A DNA stretch of 64,000 nucleotides from Diprion similis (lineage: Eukaryota; Arthropoda; Insecta; Hymenoptera; Diprionidae), in assembly GCF_021155765.1 (NCBI RefSeq), contig NC_060112.1:15810001-15874000 (forward strand), given 5' to 3'. The translations under genes were made by a program, and so were the position numbers. Every line of letters begins with the position of its first letter. The first letter of the stretch is position 1. The notes under the pieces were generated by a model. It was not told the origin of the DNA. It saw only the letters and a list, made by a program, of their open reading frames with translations, and did not search any database. Below are positions 20,759 to 34,747 of the stretch, piece by piece.

Positions 20759-21120
20759 TCTGCTATTCCTTATTAGATTCCTCGATCACGTAAGGTTAAC
20801 GAAGAGGGCAATCCGCACAATGAACGAGGGTTGTTGTTTGTTTTGATCTCTCTCGAGGATCCCGATCTACCGGCACGTTGCCAGACGTTGCGCTGCGTCG
20901 AGTGACGTCATCGATAGTCGTTCCTCTGGCAAGTCGATACCTCGCACGCAATAGTCGCAGTTGAAAACTGTACTCAAAATACAAAGCGAATCCATTGAAA
21001 CTTAGGGGAAAAAGTAGAGGGAAGAATTCAAAGACGGGGTTAACTGAAGATATAATCACCTTCAATCAACGAACACGATTACACGGCAAATTCTCGTAAC
21101 GACTACTCTGCGGGTAAGTG
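20759..21120 (-). promoter_or_regulatory. 5' UTR/promoter region of LSD1
   Basis: The interval just upstream of the LSD1 start codon (minus strand). The GC content is higher than in the flanks around 20.8-20.95 kb, as is common at housekeeping promoters. No TATA box is convincing. The boundary is arbitrary; the transcription start cannot be fixed from sequence alone. Confidence 0.35.
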
Positions 21121-24100
21121 AGTCTAAAGCAGTGTTATAGATCCGGTAGCTACCTTATCGGCGGAAACAATTTACCACGCAGTCTCATTAGGATAATCTA
21201 ATCGTCTGTAACAGTCTTTAATCAGTTGACATATCTATCAACGTTTTCCATTGATCTTTCACGAAAAGCTGAGACAAAATACATATCACCTTCACTCTCA
21301 AGCCGTTTCGGAGCGTAAGAACGTCGTCGTGTCCTGGGCATGTATACCGCGAGTTTCCTGGGTAAATTTTATCTTTGCGCCCGCAAGTAGGCAACCGGAG
21401 CTACATCTTAAGTCAGTATTACCATTGTTGAAAAGATATCTCTATCCGACTGACGCAGTCCGTGAAAGTTGCTAAATCAGATCTTTTAGAAATCGCAATA
21501 CAGATGTGAGATTTAACGTGAGTTGCCTATTTGCTGGCGTCGAACAGCATACGTTTCCCGAAACTCCCGGTATAAGCTTTATGTTTGTTGGATACAATAA
21601 CCGAGAAAAATAAACTGCACAAATTGAAAAAAAAAAAATTGCGCGACACTACGCAATACTCGAGAGATAGATTTATTCGAGAGATAGGTTACACTAATTG
21701 AAGCGGATTCTACTTTAATTAACACAAGTTGGAGATAAAAAAATATATCTCTGAATTCCAATGAGAATGTCACGACCGAACTACACAATTTATTGATACG
21801 TTGAACGTATGAACTTTGTTGAATAGTAATTTTTAGCTAATGTATATCTGAAACATGAATTTTCAGTTATGCGAGTTAGGTAGACTGCGGATTCCTTCGT
21901 TTATTTTTCACACCTAGCCAGATAATCAAACTTGTTTCTTCACACACACCCATGCGTTCATGTTAGACACATACATCTACATCTATTCCAACAATGTGCA
22001 AACATGGGGTGCGTTTTATTTGTCACCTTTTGAGAACGTGAGGCCCGTAAGAAATGTTTGGCTTGTTAATTTTTCTAATGTTTACCAAACAGATGGTTTC
22101 TCTCTGTTTTTGAAATCAGGCAAACAACTCGCTTCCGTAAATTATCTTTATCAGCCTGTAACGAAATTCAAACTAATATAAATTCAATAGGATTTCAAAC
22201 ACACGATGTCAATTTAGCGATCCTTCAACCGAAGAGAGACGCATGTCGCTGAAAAATATTTACGTTATTCTTTACATCTGAAAGTGTCAAATACAATTTT
22301 TGTACGCACTACGGCTACTACCTAGAACTTGTAGATATTACCAACAGCGGTATTCAACCTTGAAGGAATAGAAAAATAATTATAAAATCACTGTACCAAA
22401 ACACTGAAGAGCTTCTCTTCAAGTATCCTCTGTCAACGTTCGTACTCAAAGGTACGAAACGAAATGATGTAGTATTTACTATAAAGTATTGAAGCTCATT
22501 CGCACTGTGAATTATGAAAAATGGTTGTTCTTCGTGTCAGATTGATAAGGTTCTATTGGACGATAATTACGACCCGAGAATATTGTTAGCAGTGCAAGTA
22601 TAAACAATATTATAAATTATTTTGTAGCCGGTATATCATAAAAGTATGTATGTGCAGAAGTGAACATATTGATATCGATTGTGATTTAACTCTGTACTAA
22701 CTATTTCTAAATGTAATGCAATATTATATATTTCTGCAATAACCTTCAAACGAGTTTTATTTATACACATAGAAATGGTGCCAATGGGTAGGAGAATTCT
22801 GGGCAAAGCCAATTCAACTGCGCAAACCGAATTCCCTTGGTAGTTCATTTTTAGAGGGCGGCCGCGTAGAAATGAAACTTTACGTCATTTGTCGAGTGAG
22901 TTAACATTTGTTATCGCGTACAATTCATCACCTTTTTAAGGGTTATCGGGATGAGTAGTGTTCCAATGTACTACAGCTGTGGATCTTTAACGCAATTCAA
23001 ATTGGCATATTTTCCGTAGGTAACGTCACACCTACTCAAATGGGGTCTCTTGAAATCATGCAGTATATTTATATATACATGTATATATATAAAACGTATA
23101 TACGTACTTAATTTTATCCGAAAATGCGCATCATGCGTCTTACCTAACTCAGACATTCATTTACAATACAAGTTAACAAAAACGAAAGTCGTCTAATGTC
23201 TTCACTTTGCATGAACGTACAGACCGTAAAAGTGACTGCAATTCCTCTCTAGCTCGAACTTTTGTTTTATTTGTGAATGGGATTTCAAGATTTGTTTCAA
23301 GTTTGTACCAGTAGTCCACCTCCATTTCGATAAGCTGCGCGAACACCATCATAAAAATGCCCAAATTTGACTGCATCAATGACTGAATAAGAATGGTATC
23401 GTAAAAAGTGAGAAGAAAAAATAATATGCGGCAAAATGACAATTTTACCTTCAATTTCAATTCAATACAATTTTTAACAATTTTTTGTGAGTAATCATTG
23501 CGGAATTAAAAATATGTTCCGTATGGAAAGAGGTTACTCATCCATCTCAGGAATGAAAACGGAATTGACCAGCCTTTGCCTTCTTAGAGGAAACAATGAC
23601 CTGCAAAGTAGCTGCAGCAAGTTTTAAGCCAACTATCTGGAATGAAATTAGCTTATGCATAGAGTCGCACGCTACATGCAATGAAAATGAATAATTATGG
23701 ACTGCTGCAGATGACAGGTGGTCGTTGATATTATACCGATAGCTGCAATCGAAAGTGTAACACGTGTCACAATCGCGGAATAATACTTGGTAGGAAAGGT
23801 TTGTATGTGTTAATCGCAAATGTAATGGTAAGCAGCCACTCTCTTGCGCGTGCGGCAATTCTATTTCTGTGTACTTACGTCTAGTCACCATTAAGATAAC
23901 AATGCCTGCCCACCATATTGCAACAATACGATTACTCTTCGATACATTGTGCAACCGCGTTGCGCTGCGACGTCCACGCTGCAGCAGAAACTCAAAAAAT
24001 GCAAGAATTAAGCGGCTGGTGGGTAGTCGAAAGGTGTTATATAGTATTTTTAATTTTCACCTGACCGCGAAGTCGCTCGGTCAATTTATCATTCATAAGA

Positions 24101-27100
24101 TCTATAATGATAATGTTCTTTCTGCAAAATCGTTACAAGCACGTGTGTGTGGTGATCGAGTCACAATATATTACGCTGCAACCGTCAACCACAACCGCAA
24201 TTATTTGCCAATACTTTATTCATACTTTTTCCCGCTACACGTTGATATCGATAAATTTCTCAGAAACTCTGCACGGCAAGTTTATGCGGTGGTAAAGCTA
24301 AATCTTTTCAATGTTAATTATCCGTTGGAATAATTTTCTAATATGAATCAATTATTCGTGTTTTTTCCTGCTGAGTCGCTGACAATTAGATTTATCGTTA
24401 TACTGATACGCTGAAGTGACAAGTAGGCCACGGCTCAAGTTTACCCAACATTCTAAATTTTCTTGGTGGTTAATCTGTATAACTATGTTTTATATACGCA
24501 ATGATTGACTTTTGAAATCTGAACTTACTACGCCTCAAATCTTAGTTTAGACGATACATTATGCTGACCACTGCTCACAAGCAAGTGTGTAAATTTTATC
24601 AAGCATGAGCTTAGTTAGAACATAATTAACAATCGACGATGAATCCTTGCCAACAGCGCGTTATAACTACTTGTCTCAAAAAATAAAAAGTATAGACGAC
24701 AAGCTGCGCGCCACGTGAAACGCCATCGGAGTCAAAGCGAGACTTTGTTGCTTTTCGACTTTTTCTTCTCATGCGATATACAGTCGTACCGTGTGCCAGG
24801 AATAATTACAATACTAATCCTCTGCCAGGCAACATGGACGATATCGTTCACCTTGACTTTCTCACTTACCGGTTTCTCGTTGATTTTTCATTGTTTAGCC
24901 GTTTCCACTAATTATCTAATTGATGATTTCATAATTAAAACTATTGGAACATCAAGTAGGCACCTAAAAGTAATTACCTGAATTTTTTAGAAATTTTTTA
25001 AAAGCATCGAGTGCAGGCGAATCGTCCGTGTTTCCCGGCAACGTCAGTAAAAAACCACATGGCCGGCGGCGGGTCAAGTGCTGGATTAAAAAAGGCTGAA
25101 TCTCTATAGGATTACCATCGTGACTGTTTTACGTAGATGACATTCTTTGCATGCAGATTTAATGCGTACGACTGACGAGAGTAGTGTCGAAGTCAGAAAT
25201 TTCGCTTTACAGAATGAGATGCATATTGAATAATATTTAGGTGAACATAAATCCGACTACAGTAGTTTTTTACATACTTCAACTTCAAGAAATGACGTCA
25301 TAAGCTTAAACATTCGTAACCGCAGACCACTTTACCTCTAAGAATGTAAATTCTATTCATGATTTTGAAAATTGGGAATTCGAAAAAAATTAATAAAAAT
25401 AATAAATCTAAATTGTAAAAATAATAAAATTCGACAAGTGCTCTCGTGTATTTGAAAGGTTATTCTTTCAGCTTTTAGAGGCCCTCTATACATTTGAAAA
25501 TTCTTAAACAAGTACGGAGTTATGAAATTCCATCAGAAATTCGTTTTCCTCGTATGTAACCTGAATGGAAAACCAAAAGAAAGTTCCGGAATCACTTAGC
25601 TTTGACATATGAAATTTTTTTAGTCAAGAATCTCTTTTTCTTGACAAGAACCATCCGTTCGAAACGGAGCAAAAAAAGTTTTTGCGAAACAATTTAATAT
25701 CTACGTATAAAGATAGGACTCGTACATCTAGCCCAAGGATGGAGGAAAATGCTTTCAAGACGACGTGCGATTGAATTAAGCCTCACGTGCGATGGGGCAA
25801 GGGCGTCGGACGAATGCACGTGCTCTGAGAAAACGGGTCGTTCAACTACGAGATGCCCATTCAAGTTATTCAAGTAACACATGTTAATCATTCGAACCGC
25901 AATATCGACATTCTAAGCTGAAATTACATATCACCGCCTGGCGAGCGAATAACCTCGCGTGTAACGCGAAAAGCATGATGAAGTTTGATTGACAGATTAT
26001 TCTCGCTTCGTATGCCTGAGTGGCACCATCATTTTCCGACAAGTCAAATACTCCGAGACGTTTAACGGCTTCGAAGAACACATGGTTGATATAGTTGAAG
26101 AATAGTTTTTCTGAATTATTCTAATATTCCTTAATTAACTAATCGGGCAGTTATTGATCCAGGCTTGAATGTATCTTCTGTACGCCTCGGCTTGCGTTAT
26201 TTGATTTTCATACTCTTCCTCATATCTCGACTTCAGGCCACACATGTATACTCACTATCAAACCATCTATGAAATCATATCATACATAATGCAGCTACTG
26301 GATGCGGCCTGTGTCGCTTAGCTGGACAGATTCCAAGAGAATGATCAGTGAATCACTTGTTGTTAAGTTATGCTAATGTATAGACTCCGCAAATTGCGGA
26401 GTACATATCAGATAATTACAGTGCCTACCGTTTATGAATGATTGTTTGTCCGATTTAAGATTTCTTTACAATGTTTGCGGTGATTCATGGAAAATATGAA
26501 CCGGCTGAGAACGGAGAATCCGATTTTTTCAACACATTCTAAGAAAGAAAGAAACCTGTGGTCACATGCAGACGCATCTTGAATCTCCAACTTGTAACCT
26601 GTTATCACCTTATGTCAATGATTGAACACGAGAATAAATACAGTAAAGCCTCTTGCAGGCTGCAGTAGCTCTTTTACGACAATTTCACAACCGTGATGCA
26701 GAAAGTCGTGTAAGACTAGGTTTACATCGTAGTCATTGAAATCGTAATAAAAAGTATTTTCACAACTGTTTCAGAACGACAGATTGTATCATAAAAAAAA
26801 TCGTCAGACTCTAACGTCTCTATCCTTCTCTCTTTTTCATTTAGCCATTTATCACTACTAGAATATTTCATTACACCTGTTACCGTCTCAAATGTATTGG
26901 CTACACTATACATGCGTACGAACGCCGCCGCCAAGAATTTACCTATAAGCACGTATGACGTATGCGAAGGTCCAATAAAAAGACAACTGATGATGCTCTC
27001 AAGGGGATTTCCCGTCTGCCATCCGACGCGAAAACGACGAAACTAATTCATTTACCTTTCACGTCGTATCTTGACCACAAATACTCGTTCCAATTTCGTC

Positions 27101-29899
27101 GGAACTTAATTTTATTTTCATTTTATAAGATTAATCACTATAATAACGTGCGGTGAAAAATATCTGATGTAAGTATATAATAACTTCAGCTAGATCGATT
27201 AGCATGATCAATATTTTGAAGATATTTTAGGCATTGTGAATTAGTAATTAAGATGAAATTAGCTGCACGAAATAAATTTACTCACGGATGAGAAAAAAAC
27301 AGTCTTGGCCAAGTAGATGAATCCGGAGTCTCCGACGTTATTTATAATTATTATGAGATTTGTGTTGATTTATATAATTAACGCCCGCGTTAACAATGGA
27401 TGTGCATAAATTGATTTCAGAACTCTGTACTACATGTAAATGCACTTAAGCCCATGCAACAATCATCACCAATACGTAACCCATGAATAGCCCATTGAAA
27501 GTTTTGGAAATGAATTATCCGATTTTATGTATGGTTGGTTAATCTTATGACCTGTGCACAGATCCGAAGTGCACGAGTCTCGCTTATAATTCTGCAATCA
27601 TGAAAGTCGCAGTTTATACACATCTTCCGCACAATAATCGCTTGAGTGTATTCGAATTGTCACATTTTTATGCTGTATGTTTTACGACATATAATTTACA
27701 TTAAGCATCCAGCGTTCCGAGATTATCATCACGTACCCAGCTTGCCACAAAAACTTGTGCGCAGATATTCATGTAATCGCAGTATTTTGCGACTTGAAAC
27801 GAAAAATTTTGTGCCAACACAATGTCAATGGACAGCTAAAACAATTTCATTGGCAATGTAAAAAACCGCAGATTTTATAAGCATGGTCAAGTAAAACACG
27901 CGAAACGCTAATCGTCTTGTTTGTTCAGTGATTCGACAATGAATATAGAATATGGATATGATGTGTTCTACTTATAGAATTGAAATCAGTTGAACTCCAA
28001 AAAAGTGTTAAACCATTGATCCAGTGAAGTTTTCATCTAAAATAAACCCGTCAGATGAGTATACATAAAATTCATTCGGTAAGGTGATTCTCAATATCAG
28101 AAATGGATGTTCCAGTTGTAACAAAATGGGCACAAAGTATCCGGAAGATATCATTCATTGTTTTATTCAAGCGCCACGCCATGTCACCCAAGATGAAAGT
28201 ATAATGTTGTGGAAGAATTTTTGGAAGAGAAGAAGTATGAACTTGAATATCTGATGTATGTAAAATGTGCGTACGAAGGGTTCCTCCGAAGAACCATAAA
28301 TTAATTACAGATATGCCGCAAGAGCCGAGCAAGAGCAACCAAACGCAAGGTTTTAGTAATAAATTTATATCGGCAGTGGCGATGAATATTCAAAAGCCTG
28401 CAAGTGCGTGTCACTGCATAATATGAATCGACATAAAACTGTAATGATAATAGAAAAAATTACAAAATTTTACATATTTGTAGATTTTTGAGTATCGCGC
28501 TGGATCTTTTTTCGCAGTATTTTCGCGGTCTCACTTGAGTGAATCTAAATACTCGAGTCCCCTTACAAGCCATAATCATAGACTGTGGGAATATTTTTTT
28601 GGAGACAGCGAATATACACCAACCGCACTTTATATCTATTGCGTGGGTAGAAGTCGGCGTTCTTACGTGCCATGAAACTCAAGGACAAAACCGGTGCGTT
28701 TACCTCAGAAGTGATTCTGACTATCCTCGGAGTTGCATATAGCTGTAGTACCTGTACAGTGTACATAGTTATACAGAAAAGTTGTTTCCCTCCTTCTTCA
28801 GATATTCTAGTTTATATTTTACACCTCGACTGGGTGCGCCGCCTTGAATAATTCACCGATAATTTAAAAATAATTACATGGCAGAAGTGCAGTAGTATCG
28901 GGCCGCTGCAACCAGTGGCAATCCAAGTATCTGTACTGACTACGTCTGGGAGGGAGATGCACGTCGGTCGGACGCTCCTTGAAGTGGAAGTGTTGAAAAG
29001 TGTGCGTCAATGCGTGGAATTGTGGTCAGGCCAGTCCTGCATGGTTCTAGTATAGCGGTTACTCAATGGAGGCGACAACGCCGAAGAATTCAAAAACATA
29101 GACGTAAATCATAAGTGTCGCAGTTGATATCGCCCAAACAACAACACCTCCACGGCAATCCAAGTAGCACACAGTCAGCTCGTATTTGACTTCCGCTTAT
29201 TGAAGATAGATGAGAAAACCATGCTTTAATTGTCACAGTTTACTGTGATATGCCAACAATGTTTTAAACTAAAAATATTTCCATCTAGAAAGTTAGAGGA
29301 ATATTAAGTTTTTATTGAATTTTGGTTGACGGAAAATATCCAATAGAAACTTCGAATTCTTGATTACAAGAAGATTTTGTCGATCCTATAACATTAAATA
29401 TGGTGAGCGACCATTAAAGATTATACTACTGACTTCTTATTGAACCCGTTTTCGGGGTTCATTGGTGGTCACGCGATTGACATCGGTTAGCCATTATCAG
29501 GAATTCCCAGATTGATAGGTCTAGTTATCTTTTTACTAATTGTGAGTAAATTTTTTTCCAATGACATCATGGTGGATATAAATAGCGTAACTTCAGTCAA
29601 TGTTTTGGCTAGTGTGGTATCTTATACATGTGTGATAAAAAATTGGGGAAACTTTGTTTATCTGAAGCCAAGTATTATTTTGACATATATCGTTCATTAT
29701 TTTTATTTTTTCATTTACTTTATTTATTAAACCAAAGAGATTCACCTAACAATTATAGAATCAACTATTAAAACCCACAGAGGTAATCGAAGTTACCTGT
29801 TCGTGGCTTGGTACAGAAACGAAAAAGTAATTTAATCAGCCTGTTCCGAATACAACGTTTGCGGCTTTGATCGAATATGCGCTTCAAACTTTATATATA
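21121..29899. other. intergenic stretch without a recognised gene
   Basis: No gene could be assembled. Several open frames encode hydrophobic stretches: minus strand 23173-23460, 26722-26952 and 28072-28338; plus strand about 24.69-24.98 kb. These could be remnants or exons of a divergent membrane protein such as a chemoreceptor, but I could not link them through consistent splice sites. A short palindrome is at 26384-26402 and a (TA)-rich patch at 23.06-23.11 kb. Confidence 0.4.
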
Positions 29900-30340
29900 C
29901 AGTAAAACCTCGATTATCCTGCCTTCGATCAACCGAGCCTGCGCGTTATCCGAGGCAACGCACTTATCCGAGAATTTCGAATTTACTGAGGTGTATGCTC
30001 GGATAATACGGAAAAACTCGGATAAAACGGATGAAGCCGCTATGCCTATGTTGTACGCGTGTAGTATTTTACGATTGCTACTTTGTTTCTTATATGTACA
30101 TGCATATGTATGCGGATGAACTAACTATGTACTAACCATGCTTTGTACCCCACAGATTAGTCTAAGTTTGTTGGATTTTCACTTTTATATATTTTTGTGA
30201 TTAAATTTTATTCTTCCATTTCAAATACATGAAAAACAATTAAAATTTTCGAATTTTTTATTTCTTCCGTGTTATCCGAGTTTTCGCTTATTCGAGGTAC
30301 CTCCTCCCCACATTACCTCGGATAAAACGAGGTTTTACTG
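29900..30340. mobile_element. 441-bp pogo/Tigger-type MITE
   Basis: The left end starts CAGTAAAACCTCGATTATCC and the right end is its inverted counterpart, finishing in CGAGGTTTTACTG. A TA dinucleotide flanks both sides (29898-29899 and 30341-30342). Ends of this form with TA duplication are characteristic of pogo/Tigger DNA transposons. Further inward, CGGATAA-type motifs recur in both orientations. There is no transposase frame, so the copy is non-autonomous. It sits about 650 bp upstream of the first FLVCR-like start codon. Confidence 0.85.
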
Positions 30341-30987
30341 TAGTTATAAAAATTTCGAGGCGACTCAAGATCAGGTATCAGATCTCGCAAAGTGACGGCT
30401 ATTACTGAAACATTCGGTTGGTCTATCATTTCGAATATCTATTTTTACACTACTGAGTAACTTTTATACGGACGTAAATGAGATTGAAAAAAAAAAACAA
30501 ACCAAATTTATGGAAACGTATTCACGAAACTGGAATGAATTCCAGTTATCTAAAGATGAAACCACCGTTTGGTGCCAGCCGAGGTTTCACCGGAGATAGT
30601 TTCTGTCCGCACGCCGTGCAGACCAGCGGTTCCGCGAGTCACGAAGCTTGCTGGATTCCCTCTTACACCAAGAGAGGTGGGGAATGGGAAAAAATCAGTC
30701 TTGTAGCGCGAGTTCTTCGCCGCTGGCATCCCCTTAAAAGCCACTCAGTGGCGGGAGAGGATCTCAGACAATCGGTGAAATTCGAGTCAGTCGTTTCTGA
30801 TCTCGAGTAGTTTGCTCATTTGGCGGTAAATACGCGCGCGTAGTGATTTATCAGCAACGATAAGGGCGATGGCAATGTTCGCGTAAATTTTTCGGGAACA
30901 GGATATCCGTGCAGTGTAGGCGTTTGATAAAGATCGATCAGTGAGGCGCGAAATAAACTGGTGGAAATTTTGTGACATATCATTGAA
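30341..30987 (+). promoter_or_regulatory. 5' flank and probable 5' UTR of FLVCR-like gene A
   Basis: A GC-richer patch at 30.55-30.96 kb lies directly upstream of the start codon at 30988. A TCAGTCG initiator-like sequence lies near 30786. An open frame at 30478-30810 covers part of it, matches nothing known and is probably fortuitous. The transcription start is inferred. Confidence 0.35.
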
Positions 30988-33900
30988 ATGGCTTTCGATT
31001 CGGAAATCGAGGCCGTCACTGCTCACCTGACCTGCAATAAAAATCCAGTGATCATTGCCGTCGGGCAGAAACAGCATAGCGACATCAACTCGAACACCCC
31101 ACTGACGAGGGTGTACACCAGGAGATGGCTCGTTCTTTTCATTTTCATATTATTCACCTCATCCAACATCAGCCAATGGGTTCAGTACAGTATCATCAGC
31201 AACATCATTGTAAGGTATGACAGTATCCAACAATAATAACTGCACAAGGTACCATTCGATTTCGAAACGTTTTCACGGCCACAAGCTTCTGTGCACTCGA
31301 CTATAAAATTAAATTCCTGTAGCACAGCAATATCACCTTAACGTAATGCGATCTATTCTTTCCATCATTTTATTCACCACGAATCACCAGCCCGAGGTTG
31401 TGGTCAATTCTTTCACACTGTTGCACCACATTATAAATTCCACATAATTGAATTCTGCTCGATCGATCAAAATATTATCGATTATTGATCTCAAAACTTC
31501 CGCAAAGAGAAGGAACAGCTCTGGATATCCTGGTTTAGCACATATGCTTCAGTGTTTGCGTGACGTTGAAATTCTCAACGTTAGTATGATGGAGCAGTTT
31601 GTGGAAAATCCTTATTTTAGAAGAATAAAAGTTTCGGAATTTTAGTAAACAGTAGGAAAAACGTCACTCGTATGTCAATCTCGCCAGTTTTCAGCCCACT
31701 TTTTGGTAACAGATGCTGCAGTTTGAGAGAAACCTCACCTAGACCGTCCTAAAATAAAGCATTTCATTTGGACAGGTATTACGATGTTTCGATTATCGCG
31801 GTGGATTGGACATCTCTACTCTTTATGGTGGCTTATATTCCTCTGGTGTTCCCAATATCGTACATGATGGATCGAATTGGTCTACGCTGGACCATAATTG
31901 TTGGATGCTTGCTCACCGCACTCGGATCCTGGATTAAAGTGCTTTCGATACCACGCGACCGATTCTACGTGACATTCATCGGACAATCGCTGGTTGCCAG
32001 TACGCAGGTAATCCGCTTTGTTTTTTCACTGTCAAGAAATTCTGCCGGAGACACATGTGTCGGTCTAAAAATATTCATTAGCAAGTTACGTAGCATACAC
32101 CAAATCTCTTGGCCATTATTGAGCAGAGGCTAGTCATAACGAATGAAAGGTCGGCAACAAATGTCTCAAAAATGAGATTTTGGTGTTCTTCGTAATCGAA
32201 AACCAGATCAGCTGCCATTTTGTCATATCACCATCAAATCTCATGGGACTGGGATCAAAATGTGTGTTTCATCACCGCCAAGTGGCATCATACGGGAGAG
32301 TTTAATCCATTCAGTGCAACTGTGAAAATTTGGCCAATTTCTGTGGGTGGTAACGAATCTGTGAAAATTTTTTCTAAATCTTGAAAAATTAAAATATGCT
32401 CCACTTTTTGCCAAAATAAGTATCTTAATGGCAGAGTACGTCGTTTATTACCCTGTAAAAGTTCCACGTCGAATCGAATGGAATCATAACGCGTACGAAA
32501 ATCGTCGGAGATTCTACAATGCATACATGTTCGGATTTTCTTATGCACGCTTCAATTTTCTGTGTTCACGTTTAACGTTCAGTAATATTCAGGTGATCGT
32601 GCTGAACGTACCCGGCCGCCTTGCCGCCAACTGGTTTGGATCGAGCCAAGTGTCAACAGCCACATCCATGGGTCTGTTCGGATTTCAATTGGGTATAGCA
32701 GGCAGCTTTTTACTGACGCCCATAGTTGTGAGGAACCATGAGAATTTGGATGATATTGGCGACGATTTGTCGCGGTTATTTTGGTTCTTTGCTGTCTACT
32801 CAACCGTGGCACTGATCACGGCCATCATCTGTAAGCATACAAGAAATACAGTCAGTATTTAACTGACCATTATTTACTCTGCTATATTGAACAGAAGAAA
32901 AAATGTCAGACATTCGATCGGGAATATTTACACTAAAGACGACGGTATTTGAATATGAATTTGTCGCCACATTAGTGCGGTACAACTTGTTCTTATTAAA
33001 CGTGCTCATACTAAAGTATGGTGACAAAATTGTCAATCTTTCACAAAGTTTTTTGCTTATCGATACGCTACTCTTGATTTATGAAACACGTCATTCGATG
33101 TTTACAATTCATGATCTGAAGTTCTGTTGTTTCTATTTATGCAAACCTCGCTACATTCCAGCATATAAATAGCAATGCATAGAATTTGAGATAAATTCCG
33201 GTTTACACTTACGAAGAACCCTTAGAGGTGTGGCAAACCCCATGACGCTTCAGCGTCGACTCTGGCGAACGACTGTATCGGACTTTCCCAGCTTAATGAA
33301 TCGGATTTTCAACCCAAACTTTGACCCTATTTATTAAATTACAATAGTTGGATGCGCTCATTGCGTTATGTAAGACCCAAGAGTCTATGGTCAAGTAAAT
33401 TTCTTCTTACGTCGTTTTTCTTGCAGTTTTAAAAGATGAGCCTCCTCTACCACCCAGCGAGACTCGCCGTCTTCAAAAATTGAATTTGTCAGAAAATTCG
33501 GACGGTTTTATACCTTTGATGAAAAGGCTTCTATCGAACAGAAGTTACATCGCGTTGTGCCATTCCTTCGGTGTAAACATCGGCGTGCTGAATTCCATTG
33601 CTACACTTCTCAACCAAATGTATCTACTACATTTTGAGGTAATGATTTTCTGCTCAGGATATTTGAGTATTTAAGACCATCGTTAGTCACTGCACGTCGA
33701 ATATTTAATGTAACGCAATTCACGTGCTCTCATACAGAACGGAGAAGAAGAGGCGGGACAAATCGGATTGGCAATCGTCATCATGGGAGTAATCAGTTCT
33801 CCAATATTTGGTTACATTCTTGACAAAACACACAAGTTCAAGTACGTATCGACATTCATTTCAAGCCTTAATGAATCACCCTTGTTGTAATATTGCAAAA

Positions 33901-34747
33901 CCTAACCGGTGTCTGTGTGATTTTAGATTGACGATAAGTGTGGTATACGCACTCTCCTTAGCGGGACAAATACTCTTCGCAGTTTCGTTGGTTATGGAGA
34001 TAAAGTGGATGGTTTACGTTTCGGCTACATTCCTTGGGTAATCATGCATTCTAACATTGAAATACACCATCATGATTGCTCGTTTGTTCGATACGGATGA
34101 TAAAAATGTACAGCCTATAGCGATTATTGATGTTCGAAACTCGCTCCCCGGAGAGTGACTTACACTAAGTCAACCTCCTCTCAGATCATAATTATGAATT
34201 CCTTTAATAATAAATCAACCGTGATTATAGGGATAAGTCACCAAAAAAATTAGCGCCCGCATTGTCCCGAATTCCACTTATACAGTTATGAATTCCATTA
34301 ACGAAGCTATAAAAGTTGCAAATGGTCACTCTTAGCGAACGAGATACCAAATTATTTATTCTAAGTGTTATATCACTGGTCGTAAATCGATCGACTCTAC
34401 ATTCCATTAATTATTGTTTCAGATTTTTCATAACTAGTTACTTTGCCGTGGGGTACGAAGTCTGCGCAGAATACACGTATCCAGAACCAGAAGGAGTTGC
34501 TACCGCATTCCTAAATGTCACAAATCAAATTTATGGCATCGCTATAGTATTAATATTTGGGAAGGTGATCGAGATTTTTGGTGATCTATGGGCGCACCTG
34601 GTGATCGGGCTTTTCCTCTTCACAGGACTGATCACCACTCTCTGTACGAAAGATCTGCAGAAGCGACAGAATGCCAGACAGCATGCGCCTTACAGAGAAG
34701 TTCCAATGAGCAATACAAGTTTTCAAGACGAAAAACAAATTATTTAA
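30988..34747 (+). CDS. FLVCR: FLVCR-family major facilitator transporter, copy A
   Basis: A multi-pass plasma- or organelle-membrane transporter of the major facilitator superfamily. FLVCR relatives carry heme and, by more recent work, choline and ethanolamine; the substrate here is not shown by sequence. Seven coding exons join in frame: 30988-31214, 31776-32007, 32593-32830, 33427-33638, 33738-33841, 33927-34037 and 34423-34747, giving 482 residues (human FLVCR1 has about 555). Diagnostic stretches are RRWLVLFIFILF with QWVQYSIISNI at the first membrane segment, DRIGLRWTIIVG, PGRLAANWFG, STATSMGLFGFQLGIA, FGYILDKTHKFK and EYTYPEPEGVATA. The C-terminus is polar and cytosolic. It is the upstream member of a tandem pair, 1.5 kb before copy B. 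The start ATG has A at -3 and is the first in frame. Confidence 0.93.

Noticed and set aside
23869-24333. 154-codon plus-strand frame overlapping a 135-codon minus-strand frame
   Set aside because: No family resemblance on either strand, and neither can be extended by splicing to a credible protein.
25610-25660. TCAAGAA/TTCTTGA hairpin
   Set aside because: The seven-base stem is too short and common in AT-rich DNA to mean anything.
30478-30810. 110-codon plus-strand frame upstream of FLVCR copy A
   Set aside because: It lies over the probable promoter/5' UTR, begins with a lysine run from an A-rich stretch and has no recognisable domain.
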